Below are positions 51,437 to 60,114 of a DNA stretch of 64,000 bases, in pieces. Each line of letters opens with the position of its first letter. The stretch's first letter is position 1. This DNA comes from Amycolatopsis decaplanina DSM 44594 (GTDB taxonomy: Bacteria > Actinomycetota > Actinomycetes > Mycobacteriales > Pseudonocardiaceae), in NCBI RefSeq assembly GCF_000342005.1, contig NZ_AOHO01000058.1, positions 186,001 through 250,000 on the forward strand. The letters run 5' to 3'. Position numbers and translations under genes: made by a program. The notes beneath the pieces are model-generated. The model saw only the letters and a list, made by a program, of their open reading frames with translations. It ran no database searches and was not told the DNA's origin.

Positions 51437-53203
51437 GTGCCGTCCGACACCACCGAGTCCAGCGAGAGTCCCGGCGACGAGAAGCGTGTAGTCGCCGGGC
51501 GATACCGGTTGCGCTCGGTCATCGGTTCAGGATCGATGGGCACGGTCTGGTCGGCCTACGACGAGTTCCTGCACCGTCCGGTCGCGGTCAAAGAGGTCCG
51601 CCTCCCACCCGGCGTCCCGACCTCACAGGCCGACGAACTGCGCGAACGGACCCTGCGCGAAGCCCGGGCGATCGCGGTCCTGAGTCACCCGAACGTGATC
51701 ATCTTGCACGATGTCGCGCGCGAGAACGACGAACCGTTCGTGGTCATGGAACTGCTGCCGTCGCGCAGCCTCGCGCACATCCTGCGCGACCACGGGCCGC
51801 TGACGGTCGAGCAGGCGGCGGCGGTCGGCATCGCGGTGGCGTCCGCGCTCGAAGCCGCGCACGCCGCCGGGATCACCCACCGTGACGTCAAACCGGGGAA
51901 CGTCCTCGTCGCGGGTGACGGCCGCATCAAGCTCACCGACTTCGGCATCGCGCGCAACGTCTCCGAAGCCACCATGACCCGCACCGGGATGATGCTGGGC
52001 TCACCCGCCTACATCGCGCCCGAAGTCGCCTCCGGCGGCGCTGTCGTCCCCGCCGCCGATCTGTGGGGGCTCGGCGCGACGCTGTTCGCCGCCATCGAAG
52101 GCTCGCCGCCCTACGACGCCGACGGCGACCCGCTCGAAACGGTCGGCAAGGTCGTCAACGGGAAGGTGCCGAAGCCCGGCCCCGGTCCGCTGGCCGACGT
52201 GATCGGCGCGCTCATGAAGAAGGAGCCGTCGAAGCGGATCACCCTGCGCGAGGTGCGACGCCGCCTGTACCCGTTGCAGGCCAAGACGCTCATCGACCTC
52301 TTCCCCGCCGAGCTGTTCCACACGCCCGACGGCAAGAAGACCACCGCGCACCTGGACGCGACCGACACCCAGGTGATCAAGCCGGTCGCACCGGAGAAGC
52401 CGGGCGAGGGCACGAGTTCCGAACTCGCCGCCGACCCCGGCCCGCTGCCGTTCCTGAACCGGCCCGCACCGGCGCCTCCCGGCGAACTCGCGCCGATGCC
52501 GACCGTCACGCCGGTGGCGCCTCGCCGGCCGGGCCGGTCCCCGGTGGGCACCGTGCTGCTGGCGCTCGCGTCGGCCATCCTCTTCCTGGTTGCCGCGGGA
52601 GGCGGGTTCGTGCTGGCCAGGGCCGTCGGCGGACAGGACCTGCGGCCGCCGGAAAAGGTGCAGCAGGGCGACACGATCGTCACCCAGCCGCCGCCGAAAC
52701 TGATCACGCAGCAGGGTGACGCCAGCACGGTGAACGGCATCAAGGGCGGCCGGTTCAGCATCGGCGTCCCGGAAGGCTGGCAGAAGTTCGTCGCACCGCA
52801 CATCACCAGGGGTGTGCCGAGCACCGTGGTCCAGTACGTCTCACCCGACGGCCGCCAGGTCATCCGGGTCGAGCGGCTGAGCGGTTTCCTGGCCGACAGC
52901 CCGCCACCCGCCTACTTCAGCTGGCTGAAGAGCCAGCATCCGGAGATCGCCCCCATCGGCGGTCCCACGACCGTGCCCGGCCGGGGCGACGGCAGCCAGC
53001 GGTACACCTACCGGACGACCGAGCGCGCCTCCGGGAACAGGGACGCCGTGAACGAGAGCATCACGCGCACGACGTACATGGACCTGTTCAGCGGTGGCAC
53101 GGACCTGTGGATCCTCTCGGTGACCTCGCCGATCGAGCAGGAGAACTCCGCGAAGACCGGGATCTTCGAACCGGTCGCGCTGTCACTCATCGTCGACGGC
53201 TAG
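51437..53203 (+). CDS. Receptor-type serine/threonine protein kinase (PknB-like)
   Basis: A 588-residue transmembrane kinase. Kinase domain (about 20-275): glycine loop IGSGSMGTVW, Lys in VAVKEVRL, catalytic loop HRDVKPGNVL, TDFGIAR and SPAYIAPE, with the activation-segment Thr residues in TMTRTG available for autophosphorylation. A proline-rich linker (about 310-370) precedes one membrane helix (about 372-396). The 190-residue extracellular domain has no PASTA repeats and no family I recognise (GRFSIGVPEGWQKFV is its start). GTG 51437. Divergent from mutA. Confidence 0.9.
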   Translation: MPSDTTESSESPGDEKRVVAGRYRLRSVIGSGSMGTVWSAYDEFLHRPVAVKEVRLPPGVPTSQADELRERTLREARAIAVLSHPNVIILHDVARENDEPFVVMELLPSRSLAHILRDHGPLTVEQAAAVGIAVASALEAAHAAGITHRDVKPGNVLVAGDGRIKLTDFGIARNVSEATMTRTGMMLGSPAYIAPEVASGGAVVPAADLWGLGATLFAAIEGSPPYDADGDPLETVGKVVNGKVPKPGPGPLADVIGALMKKEPSKRITLREVRRRLYPLQAKTLIDLFPAELFHTPDGKKTTAHLDATDTQVIKPVAPEKPGEGTSSELAADPGPLPFLNRPAPAPPGELAPMPTVTPVAPRRPGRSPVGTVLLALASAILFLVAAGGGFVLARAVGGQDLRPPEKVQQGDTIVTQPPPKLITQQGDASTVNGIKGGRFSIGVPEGWQKFVAPHITRGVPSTVVQYVSPDGRQVIRVERLSGFLADSPPPAYFSWLKSQHPEIAPIGGPTTVPGRGDGSQRYTYRTTERASGNRDAVNESITRTTYMDLFSGGTDLWILSVTSPIEQENSAKTGIFEPVALSLIVDG

Positions 53204-53443
53204 CCGGGCGAAGTACGCCTTCAGAGGCGGGTGGGGCATGTATGACAGGTGTGTGGAAATAGGGACGGTCAACGTCCCTATTTCCACACACCTGTCACGG
53301 CCCACCGTTTGCCGAGTCCATCCACCGAGCCACATCGCGCTGTCACTCATCGTCAACGGCTAGCCGGACGCGGCTGAACGGGACTTCCCCCGCATGCGAA
53401 GTGAGGCAAGCACCTCACAGCGTGAGATGAAGGCAAGTCCCCT
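53204..53443. repeat. Mosaic intergenic region: duplicated gene tails and a 55-bp hairpin
   Basis: The hairpin at 53243-53297 has 25-bp arms (TGACAGGTGTGTGGAAATAG...) and a GTCAA loop. The end of the kinase gene (53175-53208, CGCGCTGTCACTCATCGTC...) recurs at 53335-53368 with two changes. The end of the merR gene (CTAGCCGGGCGAAGTACGCC... at 53461-53483) recurs directly after the kinase stop at 53201-53223. No gene here. Confidence 0.8.
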
Positions 53444-54130
53444 TCAGCTCCTGTCGGAGGCTAGCCGGGCGAAGTACGCCTTCGAAGCACGCTGTTGCGC
53501 CAGCCGCCGCAACACAGAGAGCAGCCTGTCGCCCAGAACGGTCTCCACGACGGCGATCTCGATGATCTGCTCCAGCGACTCGATCCCGGCGATGCCTTCG
53601 AGGTCCAGGTCGGCCGTCCGGTCGGCGATCTCGGCGTAGGCGTCGAGTTTGTCGAGGTACCAGCCGTGCCCGACCTCCCGGATCGCGCACAGGACGCCGA
53701 CCAGTGCCTGGATGACCAGGTCGTCGTCTTCCTTGCACGGCCAGCCGCGGCGCTCGGCGAGGTCCCGGACCGTGGCGAGCGCCCATTCCCGGCTTTCCTC
53801 GTCGACGACCTGGCGAGAGCTCGTGATGCCCTGCTGGGCGATGCCGAGGACGTGGTGAGGGCCGGCTTCCCCGCCGTCGACCGCGGCGAGCACCTCGCCG
53901 ACCGTCGCGAGCGAAAGGCCACCGACGTCCATCAGCGCCCTGATCAGCTTGATCCGCTGGACGTGCCCGTCGTCGTACTTCGCCTGGTTGGGACTGGTCC
54001 GCTCGCCCGGCGGGAGCAGTCCTTCCCGCAGGTAGTACTTGATCGTGGCGACCGGTACCCCGGCTTTCTCGCTCAGTTCGGCCATCCGCACGCGTGAGCT
54101 CTCCGATCTCGGGGACGGTTCAAGGGTCAT
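53444..54130 (-). CDS. MerR family transcriptional regulator
   Basis: A 228-residue regulator. Winged HTH at about 15-85: RMAELSEKAGVPVATIKYYL and the RTSPNQAKYDDGHVQRIKLI wing region. The C-terminal 140 residues are helical (HHVLGIAQQGITSSRQVVDE onwards) and probably bind a ligand; I do not recognise a specific class. It is divergent from a two-gene membrane operon, with an inverted repeat ATGGATAGT/ACTATCCAT in the gap that both could share. Its 3' end is partly duplicated next to the kinase gene. Confidence 0.87.
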   Translation of the reverse strand: MTLEPSPRSESSRVRMAELSEKAGVPVATIKYYLREGLLPPGERTSPNQAKYDDGHVQRIKLIRALMDVGGLSLATVGEVLAAVDGGEAGPHHVLGIAQQGITSSRQVVDEESREWALATVRDLAERRGWPCKEDDDLVIQALVGVLCAIREVGHGWYLDKLDAYAEIADRTADLDLEGIAGIESLEQIIEIAVVETVLGDRLLSVLRRLAQQRASKAYFARLASDRS

Positions 54131-54148
54131 CCCTGAAGACTTCTCAGG

Positions 54149-54191
54149 ATGGATAGTTTAGCTTCCCATAACGGAGAGCTTGACTATCCAT
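54149..54191. promoter_or_regulatory. Inverted repeat between divergent merR and membrane genes
   Basis: ATGGATAGT (54149-54157) and ACTATCCAT (54183-54191) are perfect 9-bp arms 25 bp apart in the 75-bp gap between divergent start codons. A likely MerR-controlled operator; spacing is larger than the usual MerR dyad, so two half-site dimers may be involved. Confidence 0.5.
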
Positions 54192-54205
54192 TTTGGGAGG
54201 GATCC

Positions 54206-55180
54206 ATGACCATCTTGACCGATCTCCGCGTGAGAACCCGCACCTGGCACCGCGGTTCGTATCGCTGCGCCCAGGCCTTCGCCGTGATCACCGTGCTGTG
54301 CGTCCTGGCCATGCTGATCGACCAGCGAACGCTGAGCGGCGCGCCGCTCTGGGCGAAACCGTTCAAATTCGCCGTCTCCGCCACGCTGTACTTCTTCAGC
54401 TGGAGCTGGCTCGTCTCGCTGCTGCCGAAGTTCCGGCGGACGGCGAGCGTGCTGACGAACGTGCTCGTCGTGATCTTCACGGCCGAGTACGTGCTGGTGG
54501 TGTTCCAGGCCTCCCGCGTCCGCGCGAGCCACTTCAACAACGCGACCCCGCTGGACAACACGATCTTCCAGGTCATGGGCGGGATGATCGCCGTGCTGTG
54601 GGCGGTCAACCTCGTCCTGACGATCGCCGTCCTGTTCACCCGGCTCCCCGACCGCGCGACGGCGTGGGCGGCCCGGATCGGCGCGGTCCTCGGCATGATC
54701 GGGATCTCGCTGGCCACGCTGATGAGCGGCCCGACCCCGGACCAGCAGGCCCTGCTCGACGCGACCGGCCAGTCCGCGATGATCGGCGCGCACACCGTCG
54801 GCCTCCCCGACGGCGGCCCCGGCCTGCCGATCCTCGGCTGGAGCACGGTCGGCGGCGACCTGCGGATCCCGCATTTCCTCGGCCTGCACGGACTCCAGGC
54901 GCTTCCGCTGCTCGCGCTCGCCCTCGGCGTCCTGGCCGCGCGCTACCCTCGGCTCCGCGACGACGTCGTCAGGCTGCGGCTGGTGGTGATCGCCGGCGTC
55001 GGCTACGCGGGCCTTCTCGCGTTGCTCACCTGGCAGGCCCTGCGCGGCCAGTCGATCGTCGCCCCCGACGACCAGACCCTGACCGCCTTCGCCCTGCTCA
55101 TCGCGGGCGTCGCGGTCAGCGGGCTGATCGCGATCGGGCGGCCGGCGAAGGACCGGGAGCTGGAGGCCTCGCTGCGATGA
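54206..55180 (+). CDS. Integral membrane protein of unknown function
   Basis: A 324-residue protein with eight or nine hydrophobic segments and short loops, no catalytic motif I can name. Two polar loop features stand out: RASHFNNATPLDNTIFQVMG and HFLGLHGLQALPLLALALG (His-rich helix that could bind a metal or cofactor). GGGAGGG lies four bases before ATG 54206. Its stop overlaps the start of an ABA4-like gene (ATGA), so both are in one operon, divergent from a MerR regulator that probably controls them. Confidence 0.8.
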   Translation: MTILTDLRVRTRTWHRGSYRCAQAFAVITVLCVLAMLIDQRTLSGAPLWAKPFKFAVSATLYFFSWSWLVSLLPKFRRTASVLTNVLVVIFTAEYVLVVFQASRVRASHFNNATPLDNTIFQVMGGMIAVLWAVNLVLTIAVLFTRLPDRATAWAARIGAVLGMIGISLATLMSGPTPDQQALLDATGQSAMIGAHTVGLPDGGPGLPILGWSTVGGDLRIPHFLGLHGLQALPLLALALGVLAARYPRLRDDVVRLRLVVIAGVGYAGLLALLTWQALRGQSIVAPDDQTLTAFALLIAGVAVSGLIAIGRPAKDRELEASLR

Positions 55181-55608
55181 GCGTCGAGACCCTGTTCACC
55201 TGGACCTTCCCGCTGGCGACGCCGTTCTGGCTGCTGATGATCTTCCTTCCGGGCTGGTCGTGGACCCGCCGGATCATGTCCTCGCCCTGGACGCCGCTGC
55301 TGCCGCTGATCCCGTACTTCGCGCTCGCCCTCGCGCATCTCGGCGAACTCTGGACGGCGGTCAGCAGGCCGGACCTCGGCGCGCTCAGCGCGTTCACCGG
55401 CACGCCGTACGGGGCGGCCACGATCTGGGCGCACCTGATCGCCTTCGACCTGTTCATCGCGCGCTGGATGTACCTCGAATCACGCGAGCACCGGATCCAT
55501 CCACTGGTGACCGGCCCGATCCTGGCGCTCACGATCTTCCTGTCCCCGTTCGGGCTGGTGGCGTTCCTGCTCGTGCGCACTGCCCGGATACGCTCGTCGC
55601 ATGAGTGA
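55177..55608 (+). CDS. ABA4-like family membrane protein
   Basis: A 143-residue protein with four hydrophobic segments. PFWLLMIFLPGWSWTRRIM, the central SAFTGTPYGAATIWAHLIAFDLF and the ARWMYLESREHRIH loop match the ABA4/DUF4281 family, named after a plant carotenoid-processing membrane protein; the bacterial role is unknown. It overlaps the preceding membrane gene by four bases and the next gene (phosphorylase) by eight. Confidence 0.82.
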   Translation: MSVETLFTWTFPLATPFWLLMIFLPGWSWTRRIMSSPWTPLLPLIPYFALALAHLGELWTAVSRPDLGALSAFTGTPYGAATIWAHLIAFDLFIARWMYLESREHRIHPLVTGPILALTIFLSPFGLVAFLLVRTARIRSSHE

Positions 55609-56386
55609 GAACGAGGTCGCGGCGGCCGCCGCCATCGCCGAGCGCACCGGCGTCGAGAAGCACGACATCGCCGTCGTGCTCGGTTCGGGCTGGCGCCCGG
55701 CGGCGGACGTCATCGGGGAGCCCGAGGCGGAGATCCCGCTGGGCGAACTGCCCGGATTCGTCGCGCCGGGCGCGGTCGGGCACGGGGGAACCGCCCGGTC
55801 GGTCCGCGTCGGCGAGAAGCACGCGCTGATCATGCTGGGCCGCACGCATTTCTACGAGGGCAAGGGCATCGACCCGGTAGTGCACAACGTGCGCACCGCC
55901 GCGGCGGCGGGCGCCAAGACGGTGCTGCTGACCAACGCCGCGGGCGGCCTGCGCGAGGGCTTCCGCGTCGGGCAGCCGGTGCTGATCTCCGACCACCTCA
56001 ACCTGACCGCGCGCTCGCCGATCGTCGGCGCGAACTTCGTCGACCTGACGGATCTCTACTCGAAGCGGCTGCGCGACATCGCGCGCGAAATCGACCCTTC
56101 GCTGGAGGAGGGCGTCTACGCGGGACTCACCGGGCCGCATTTCGAGACCCCGGCGGAGATCCACATGCTGCGGACGCTCGGCGCCGACCTCGTCGGCATG
56201 TCGACGGTGCTGGAGGCCATCGCCGCCCGCGCCGCCGGGGTCGAGGTGTTCGGGCTTTCGCTGGTGACCAACCTGGCGGCCGGGATGACCGGGGAACCGC
56301 TGAACCACGAAGAGGTCCTGGAGGCGGGCCGCCAGTCCGCCACCCGTATGGGCACCCTCCTCAAGGAACTCGTCTCCCGCGCCTGA
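55601..56386 (+). CDS. punA: Purine-nucleoside phosphorylase
   Basis: A 261-residue trimeric-type PNP that splits purine nucleosides with phosphate into base and ribose-1-phosphate. Visible: phosphate loop VVLGSGWRPAAD, GRTHFYEGKG, LTNAAGGLREGF, and the base-binding region GLTGPHFETPAEIHMLRTLG followed by VGMSTVLEAIAAR and LSLVTNLAAG with the key Asn. ATG 55601 lies inside the end of the ABA4-like gene, with TACGCT six bases upstream, so it may also have its own leaderless promoter. Last backbone gene before the tailoring cluster. Confidence 0.93.
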   Translation: MSENEVAAAAAIAERTGVEKHDIAVVLGSGWRPAADVIGEPEAEIPLGELPGFVAPGAVGHGGTARSVRVGEKHALIMLGRTHFYEGKGIDPVVHNVRTAAAAGAKTVLLTNAAGGLREGFRVGQPVLISDHLNLTARSPIVGANFVDLTDLYSKRLRDIAREIDPSLEEGVYAGLTGPHFETPAEIHMLRTLGADLVGMSTVLEAIAARAAGVEVFGLSLVTNLAAGMTGEPLNHEEVLEAGRQSATRMGTLLKELVSRA

Positions 56387-56780
56387 GGTTTGCGCGTGAA
56401 GGCCCCTCTGCAGTTCCCGAGGCCAGTAGCCGTCCGACTTGCACTAACACGGCTACTGGCCTTCGAGGGTACGCGCTCGCTGGCCTGCCCGGCCAAGTGA
56501 CCGCAGGTTCCAACGTGGGCGCAAGATCCGTGAGCCGTGTACTCACGTACCTGTTCATTGACGCATCCCCGGTGGACTGACTCGCCGTCGATCAGCGGCA
56601 CAGTCGAGCAGGCAACCACGTCGTCAACGTTCCCGCACACTGTCGGACGTTCGCATTGCAATAGACGCGCAAGTCGTGAACCCGAACTTTGCCGGGGTTC
56701 ACAAACTGGTACCCACGCAAAATCAAGACGGATTCACTTTGCGAACAGCCAGATAACGATCAAATCCAGAGAAGAGGCTT
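56387..56780. other. Gene-free boundary region with two hairpins
   Basis: No credible gene. A 14-bp stem (AGGCCAGTAGCCGT at 56420-56433 with its complement at 56449-56462) follows the phosphorylase gene. A second dyad, GTGAACCC/GGGTTCAC at 56676-56702, lies beyond the acyltransferase stop. CGTGAAGGCCCC at about 56395 matches the arm of the 57-bp hairpin family as a fragment. The sequence looks less GC-rich than the left side. Confidence 0.6.
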
Positions 56781-57902
56781 TCACACCCTTGGGGTCAGTT
56801 CCCGGACACCCAAGCGCAGCACCATCGGCTTTTCGACGGTCGAGTACAGGAGCCACGAGAGTCCCACAGTAATCGCCAGGAAAAGCACCTGGAGCGCCAG
56901 CGCGGCCGGCGTACTCCATGCCTTGCCGACGATCATGCCACCGAAATGCAGCACCACTAGGTGTATCAGATACATGGCGAACGAGATCCGGCCCAGCCAG
57001 GTCATGGGCCTCCCGCAAAGGAAGGTGACCCGTCCTCGCGCGTCGGCCGCGGCAAAGGCGCCGATCACCAAAGCGAGCGGGATCACCGTGGGTACGACCA
57101 TCGCCCAGGATGAAGGGACCATCATCCATTGCACGACGCAGCCCACCACCAGCGCTCCGACGGCAGGTACGACCGGTATGTCGATCCATCGATTCGTCAC
57201 CACGATCCTCGCCAGGAGAACACCGAGGGCGAACTCGAGAAGCCGGACACACGGAAACGTGTACACCGCCCAGTAGTCCCACACCGACATCGGAAACCAG
57301 GGCATTTTCGGCTCTCGTGGCAGGAACACCTCGGACAGGGCTGGGATGAGCGGGATAAGCAAGGCCACGCCACCCGCGGCCAGCCACAGCCGCCGCACAT
57401 CGATCCGATTCACCAAACGCAGCAAAAGCGGAAAGCACAGGTAGAACAACACTTCGCAACTGAGAGACCAACTCGGCACGGACAAGGCATTGATCACCTC
57501 GACGTCGGGAACCCAGGCATGCACGAGGAAGAGGCTGGGCACTGTTTTTCCGACGGTGATCTCCCCGTTTGCACCCAAAATCAGCGCCAGCACGATCGCC
57601 GAAATCCAGACGACGAGATGGTTCGGGTAAATCTTCACGAGCCGCCGCAGCCAGAACCGCCATGCCGAATCATCCGGCCTCGCCGACCAGGTGAGTACGA
57701 AACCGCTGAGCACGAAGAAGAACGACACACCCAGCCAACCAGCTCCGATACCCAAACCCGCGAGTACCTTCGCAACGTCCCGATCACCATAGAAGCCCTG
57801 CATGGAAGAATGACAGAAAAAGACAAGAAACGCCGCCAAGAAACGCAACCCCGTGAGCGAAGGAAGACGAACCGGCGTCGGTACTGTTTTCGATGAGTTC
57901 AT
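56781..57902 (-). CDS. Acyltransferase 3 family membrane protein
   Basis: A 373-residue protein with about ten membrane helices. It begins LPSLTGLRFLAAFLVFFCHS, where the Arg and His are the conserved acyltransferase-3 residues, continues with GVSFFFVLSGFVLTWSAR and LLRLVNRID, and ends with FAMYLIHLVVLHFGG and TVEKPMVLRLG. Family members O-acylate sugars, macrolides or cell-surface glycans from acyl-CoA. Last gene of the minus-strand tailoring operon, 17 bp after the SDR gene, so O-acylation of the product (perhaps its sugar) is a reasonable inference. Confidence 0.87.
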   Translation of the reverse strand: MNSSKTVPTPVRLPSLTGLRFLAAFLVFFCHSSMQGFYGDRDVAKVLAGLGIGAGWLGVSFFFVLSGFVLTWSARPDDSAWRFWLRRLVKIYPNHLVVWISAIVLALILGANGEITVGKTVPSLFLVHAWVPDVEVINALSVPSWSLSCEVLFYLCFPLLLRLVNRIDVRRLWLAAGGVALLIPLIPALSEVFLPREPKMPWFPMSVWDYWAVYTFPCVRLLEFALGVLLARIVVTNRWIDIPVVPAVGALVVGCVVQWMMVPSSWAMVVPTVIPLALVIGAFAAADARGRVTFLCGRPMTWLGRISFAMYLIHLVVLHFGGMIVGKAWSTPAALALQVLFLAITVGLSWLLYSTVEKPMVLRLGVRELTPRV

Positions 57903-57919
57903 CGTTTCCCTGCTTCCGC

Positions 57920-58705
57920 CTAAAGATCCGGAAATCCCAGTCGAACCGGCACGTCGTTTACTCCCCCGTCGACCTCGATGATCTTCCCGGTGACGAAGGC
58001 CGAGGCGGGCGAAGCGAGGTATAGAACCGCTGCCGCGACGTCCTCGGGACTGCCGATTTTCCGCATGGGTGTGGCTTCTTCCACTTCTCGCCGGCGCTCG
58101 GTATCGGTCAAAAGCGGCCGCAGAGGCAAGGTGTCGATGACCCCGGGTGAAACGGCGTTCACTCGGATCCGAGGCGCGAGGTCGTACGCCGCCAATCTGG
58201 TGTAATGAGCGAGTGCGGCCTTCGCTGTCCCGTAGGCAAGCCATCCCCGGCCTCCGACCCTGCCCACCGTCGAGGTGATGTTCACGACGGTGCCCGTTCC
58301 TTCGAGCAAGTACGGAACGGCCGCGCGGGTGACCGCGTGCGCCGTGCCGACGTTGAAAGCGAAAGCGGCCTGGAGGTCGCCGGGAGTGAGCTCACTGAAC
58401 GGCTTGATCTTCATCGCGGCACCCACGTTGTTGACCACGACATCCAAGCGTCCGAAGGAAAGCACCGCCTGTTCCACCAGTCCTGATGCCTCATCCCCAT
58501 CGCTCAGATCCGCGGCGACGACCAAGGCGCGACGACCCGCGCTTTCGATCCTGGCCCGCACCTCGTGGAGTTCCACCGTGGAACGGGCGGAAATCACGAC
58601 GTCGGCTCCAGCCTCGGCGAGCGCGATGGCCGAGGCCGCACCTATCCCGCGTCCACCACCGGTGACCACGGCGACCCGATCGGCAAGGGACAGGTCCCGT
58701 GTCAT
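57920..58705 (-). CDS. Short-chain dehydrogenase/reductase
   Basis: A 261-residue SDR. NAD(P)-binding VTGGGRGIGAASAIALAE, the NNVG motif, catalytic Ser in NITSTVGRVGG and Tyr/Lys in LAYGTAKAAL are all present, and the C-terminal FVTGKIIEVDGG is typical of FabG-like reductases. Role in the cluster (ketone reduction or alcohol oxidation) cannot be assigned. Two adjacent ATG codons follow GAGGAGG; the second (58705) has better spacing. It follows the BBE-type gene by 32 bp. Confidence 0.88.
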   Translation of the reverse strand: MTRDLSLADRVAVVTGGGRGIGAASAIALAEAGADVVISARSTVELHEVRARIESAGRRALVVAADLSDGDEASGLVEQAVLSFGRLDVVVNNVGAAMKIKPFSELTPGDLQAAFAFNVGTAHAVTRAAVPYLLEGTGTVVNITSTVGRVGGRGWLAYGTAKAALAHYTRLAAYDLAPRIRVNAVSPGVIDTLPLRPLLTDTERRREVEEATPMRKIGSPEDVAAAVLYLASPASAFVTGKIIEVDGGVNDVPVRLGFPDL

Positions 58706-58737
58706 CATGCCTCCTCTGCTCTTGCGACATGCAGAAA

Positions 58738-60114
58738 TCAGGTGGTGCCGATATTGACGTTGAACCGGAACAGGTTGTCCGGGTCGTATTCGGCCTTGAC
58801 CTGAGCGAGTCGTCGATACGTGACCGGTGAATACGCCGCATGAAGTTCCTTTGCGGGTTCTCCACCGTTCACGAAATTCACGTAGGGCCCGCCCAATTCG
58901 TGCCGCCGGATGGCCTTTGCCGCAGTCATGGTCCACGAACGCAGCGGAACAGACGTCGCGTCGCGAACGGCCAGCACGTTGCAGGCCACGAGATGGGTCG
59001 CGTGCCGGAACGAAAAGGCCGTGTCCGCGGCACCGAGACGGCTGATCGCACCCCCGAGGTGCTGAACCTGGAGCATCGTCTGAGGGCTGGGAAACCTTTC
59101 GGCCAGATCGAGAAAAGCGTCGATGGTTTGCTCGTCCAGCCGCGCGAAGAACGAACTGTGACCGTCGGCACGCAGGCGATCGGGTTTCCCGTAGACCGGC
59201 TGTTGAAGTTGTGCATAGGTCAACGGGCGCACCGTGTCCACCGCCGCCGGGCCACACGGCCGGAACCCCCGCTTCACTGTCTCGAGCTTGCCAGGTGGGC
59301 CGAAGGCCGCCATGCCGACGGAGATCGCCGGCTTTCCACGGAGCTCCGCCGGGATGTGCCCCGCTTTCGGTGCCGTCATCAAGGTGACCCGCAAGGCGAG
59401 TTCGTCGGGAGCGGAATCACAGAGTTCCTGATAGCGCATCAGCACACTCCGCCCACGACCCAGCGGGTAGAGGAGCGTGCCACCGACCAGTTCGCGCACG
59501 GGGTGCAGCCGAAACCCCATCCGCGTCACGACCCCGAAATTGCCCCCGCCCCCTCGAAGTGCCCAGAACAAAGCAGGCTCTCGCTCAGGAGAAGCGGTGA
59601 CGAGGTCGCCGTTCGCCGTCACGACGTCGGCTTCGAGCAGACTGTCGCAAGTAAGTCCCGTCAAGCGATGCAGCCAGCCGAAACCGCCACCGAGCAGAAC
59701 ACCTCCGACCCCGACCTGTGGCGCGTCCGCGCCAGTCACTCCCAGGTGGTGCAGTTGTGTCGCGGCGTCCACCGGCCCCCAGAGCGCTCCCCCTCCAGTC
59801 ACCAACTCCCGTTTCACCGGATCGACGCGCACACCGCCCAGCGAGCGCAGGTCAAGCACGGCGGCGCCATCGGCGGTCCCGAAACCGGCATGGCTGTGCC
59901 CACCGCCTCGCACTGCCAGCGGTATCCCCCGCCTGGCTGAGAACTCGACGACGGACCGGACGTCTACAGCGGTGTTCGGCCGGGCGACGAACAGCGGCCT
60001 ACGGTCGACTTCGGCATTCCACACCCGGCGAACTTCGTCGTATCCGAGGTCTCCGGGGGCGATGACCGCGCCGTCGACGCCCCTGCGCAATTCCGACAAC
60101 TTCCGGACTGTCAA
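58738..60114 (-). CDS. FAD-linked oxidoreductase, berberine bridge enzyme-like
   Basis: A 458-residue FAD-binding PCMH-fold oxidase. RGGGHSHAGFG contains the His (His73) that forms the 8-alpha covalent FAD link. Where bicovalent members have G-V-C-P, this protein has GADAPQVGVGG, so no Cys link is expected. VLLGGGFGWLHRLTGLTCDS and the C-terminal YDPDNLFRFNVNI are family hallmarks. BBE-like oxidases perform two-electron oxidations, cyclisations or aldehyde/alcohol oxidation in natural-product pathways. A TTG start at 60114 overlapping the halogenase stop is inferred. Confidence 0.88.
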   Translation of the reverse strand: MTVRKLSELRRGVDGAVIAPGDLGYDEVRRVWNAEVDRRPLFVARPNTAVDVRSVVEFSARRGIPLAVRGGGHSHAGFGTADGAAVLDLRSLGGVRVDPVKRELVTGGGALWGPVDAATQLHHLGVTGADAPQVGVGGVLLGGGFGWLHRLTGLTCDSLLEADVVTANGDLVTASPEREPALFWALRGGGGNFGVVTRMGFRLHPVRELVGGTLLYPLGRGRSVLMRYQELCDSAPDELALRVTLMTAPKAGHIPAELRGKPAISVGMAAFGPPGKLETVKRGFRPCGPAAVDTVRPLTYAQLQQPVYGKPDRLRADGHSSFFARLDEQTIDAFLDLAERFPSPQTMLQVQHLGGAISRLGAADTAFSFRHATHLVACNVLAVRDATSVPLRSWTMTAAKAIRRHELGGPYVNFVNGGEPAKELHAAYSPVTYRRLAQVKAEYDPDNLFRFNVNIGTT

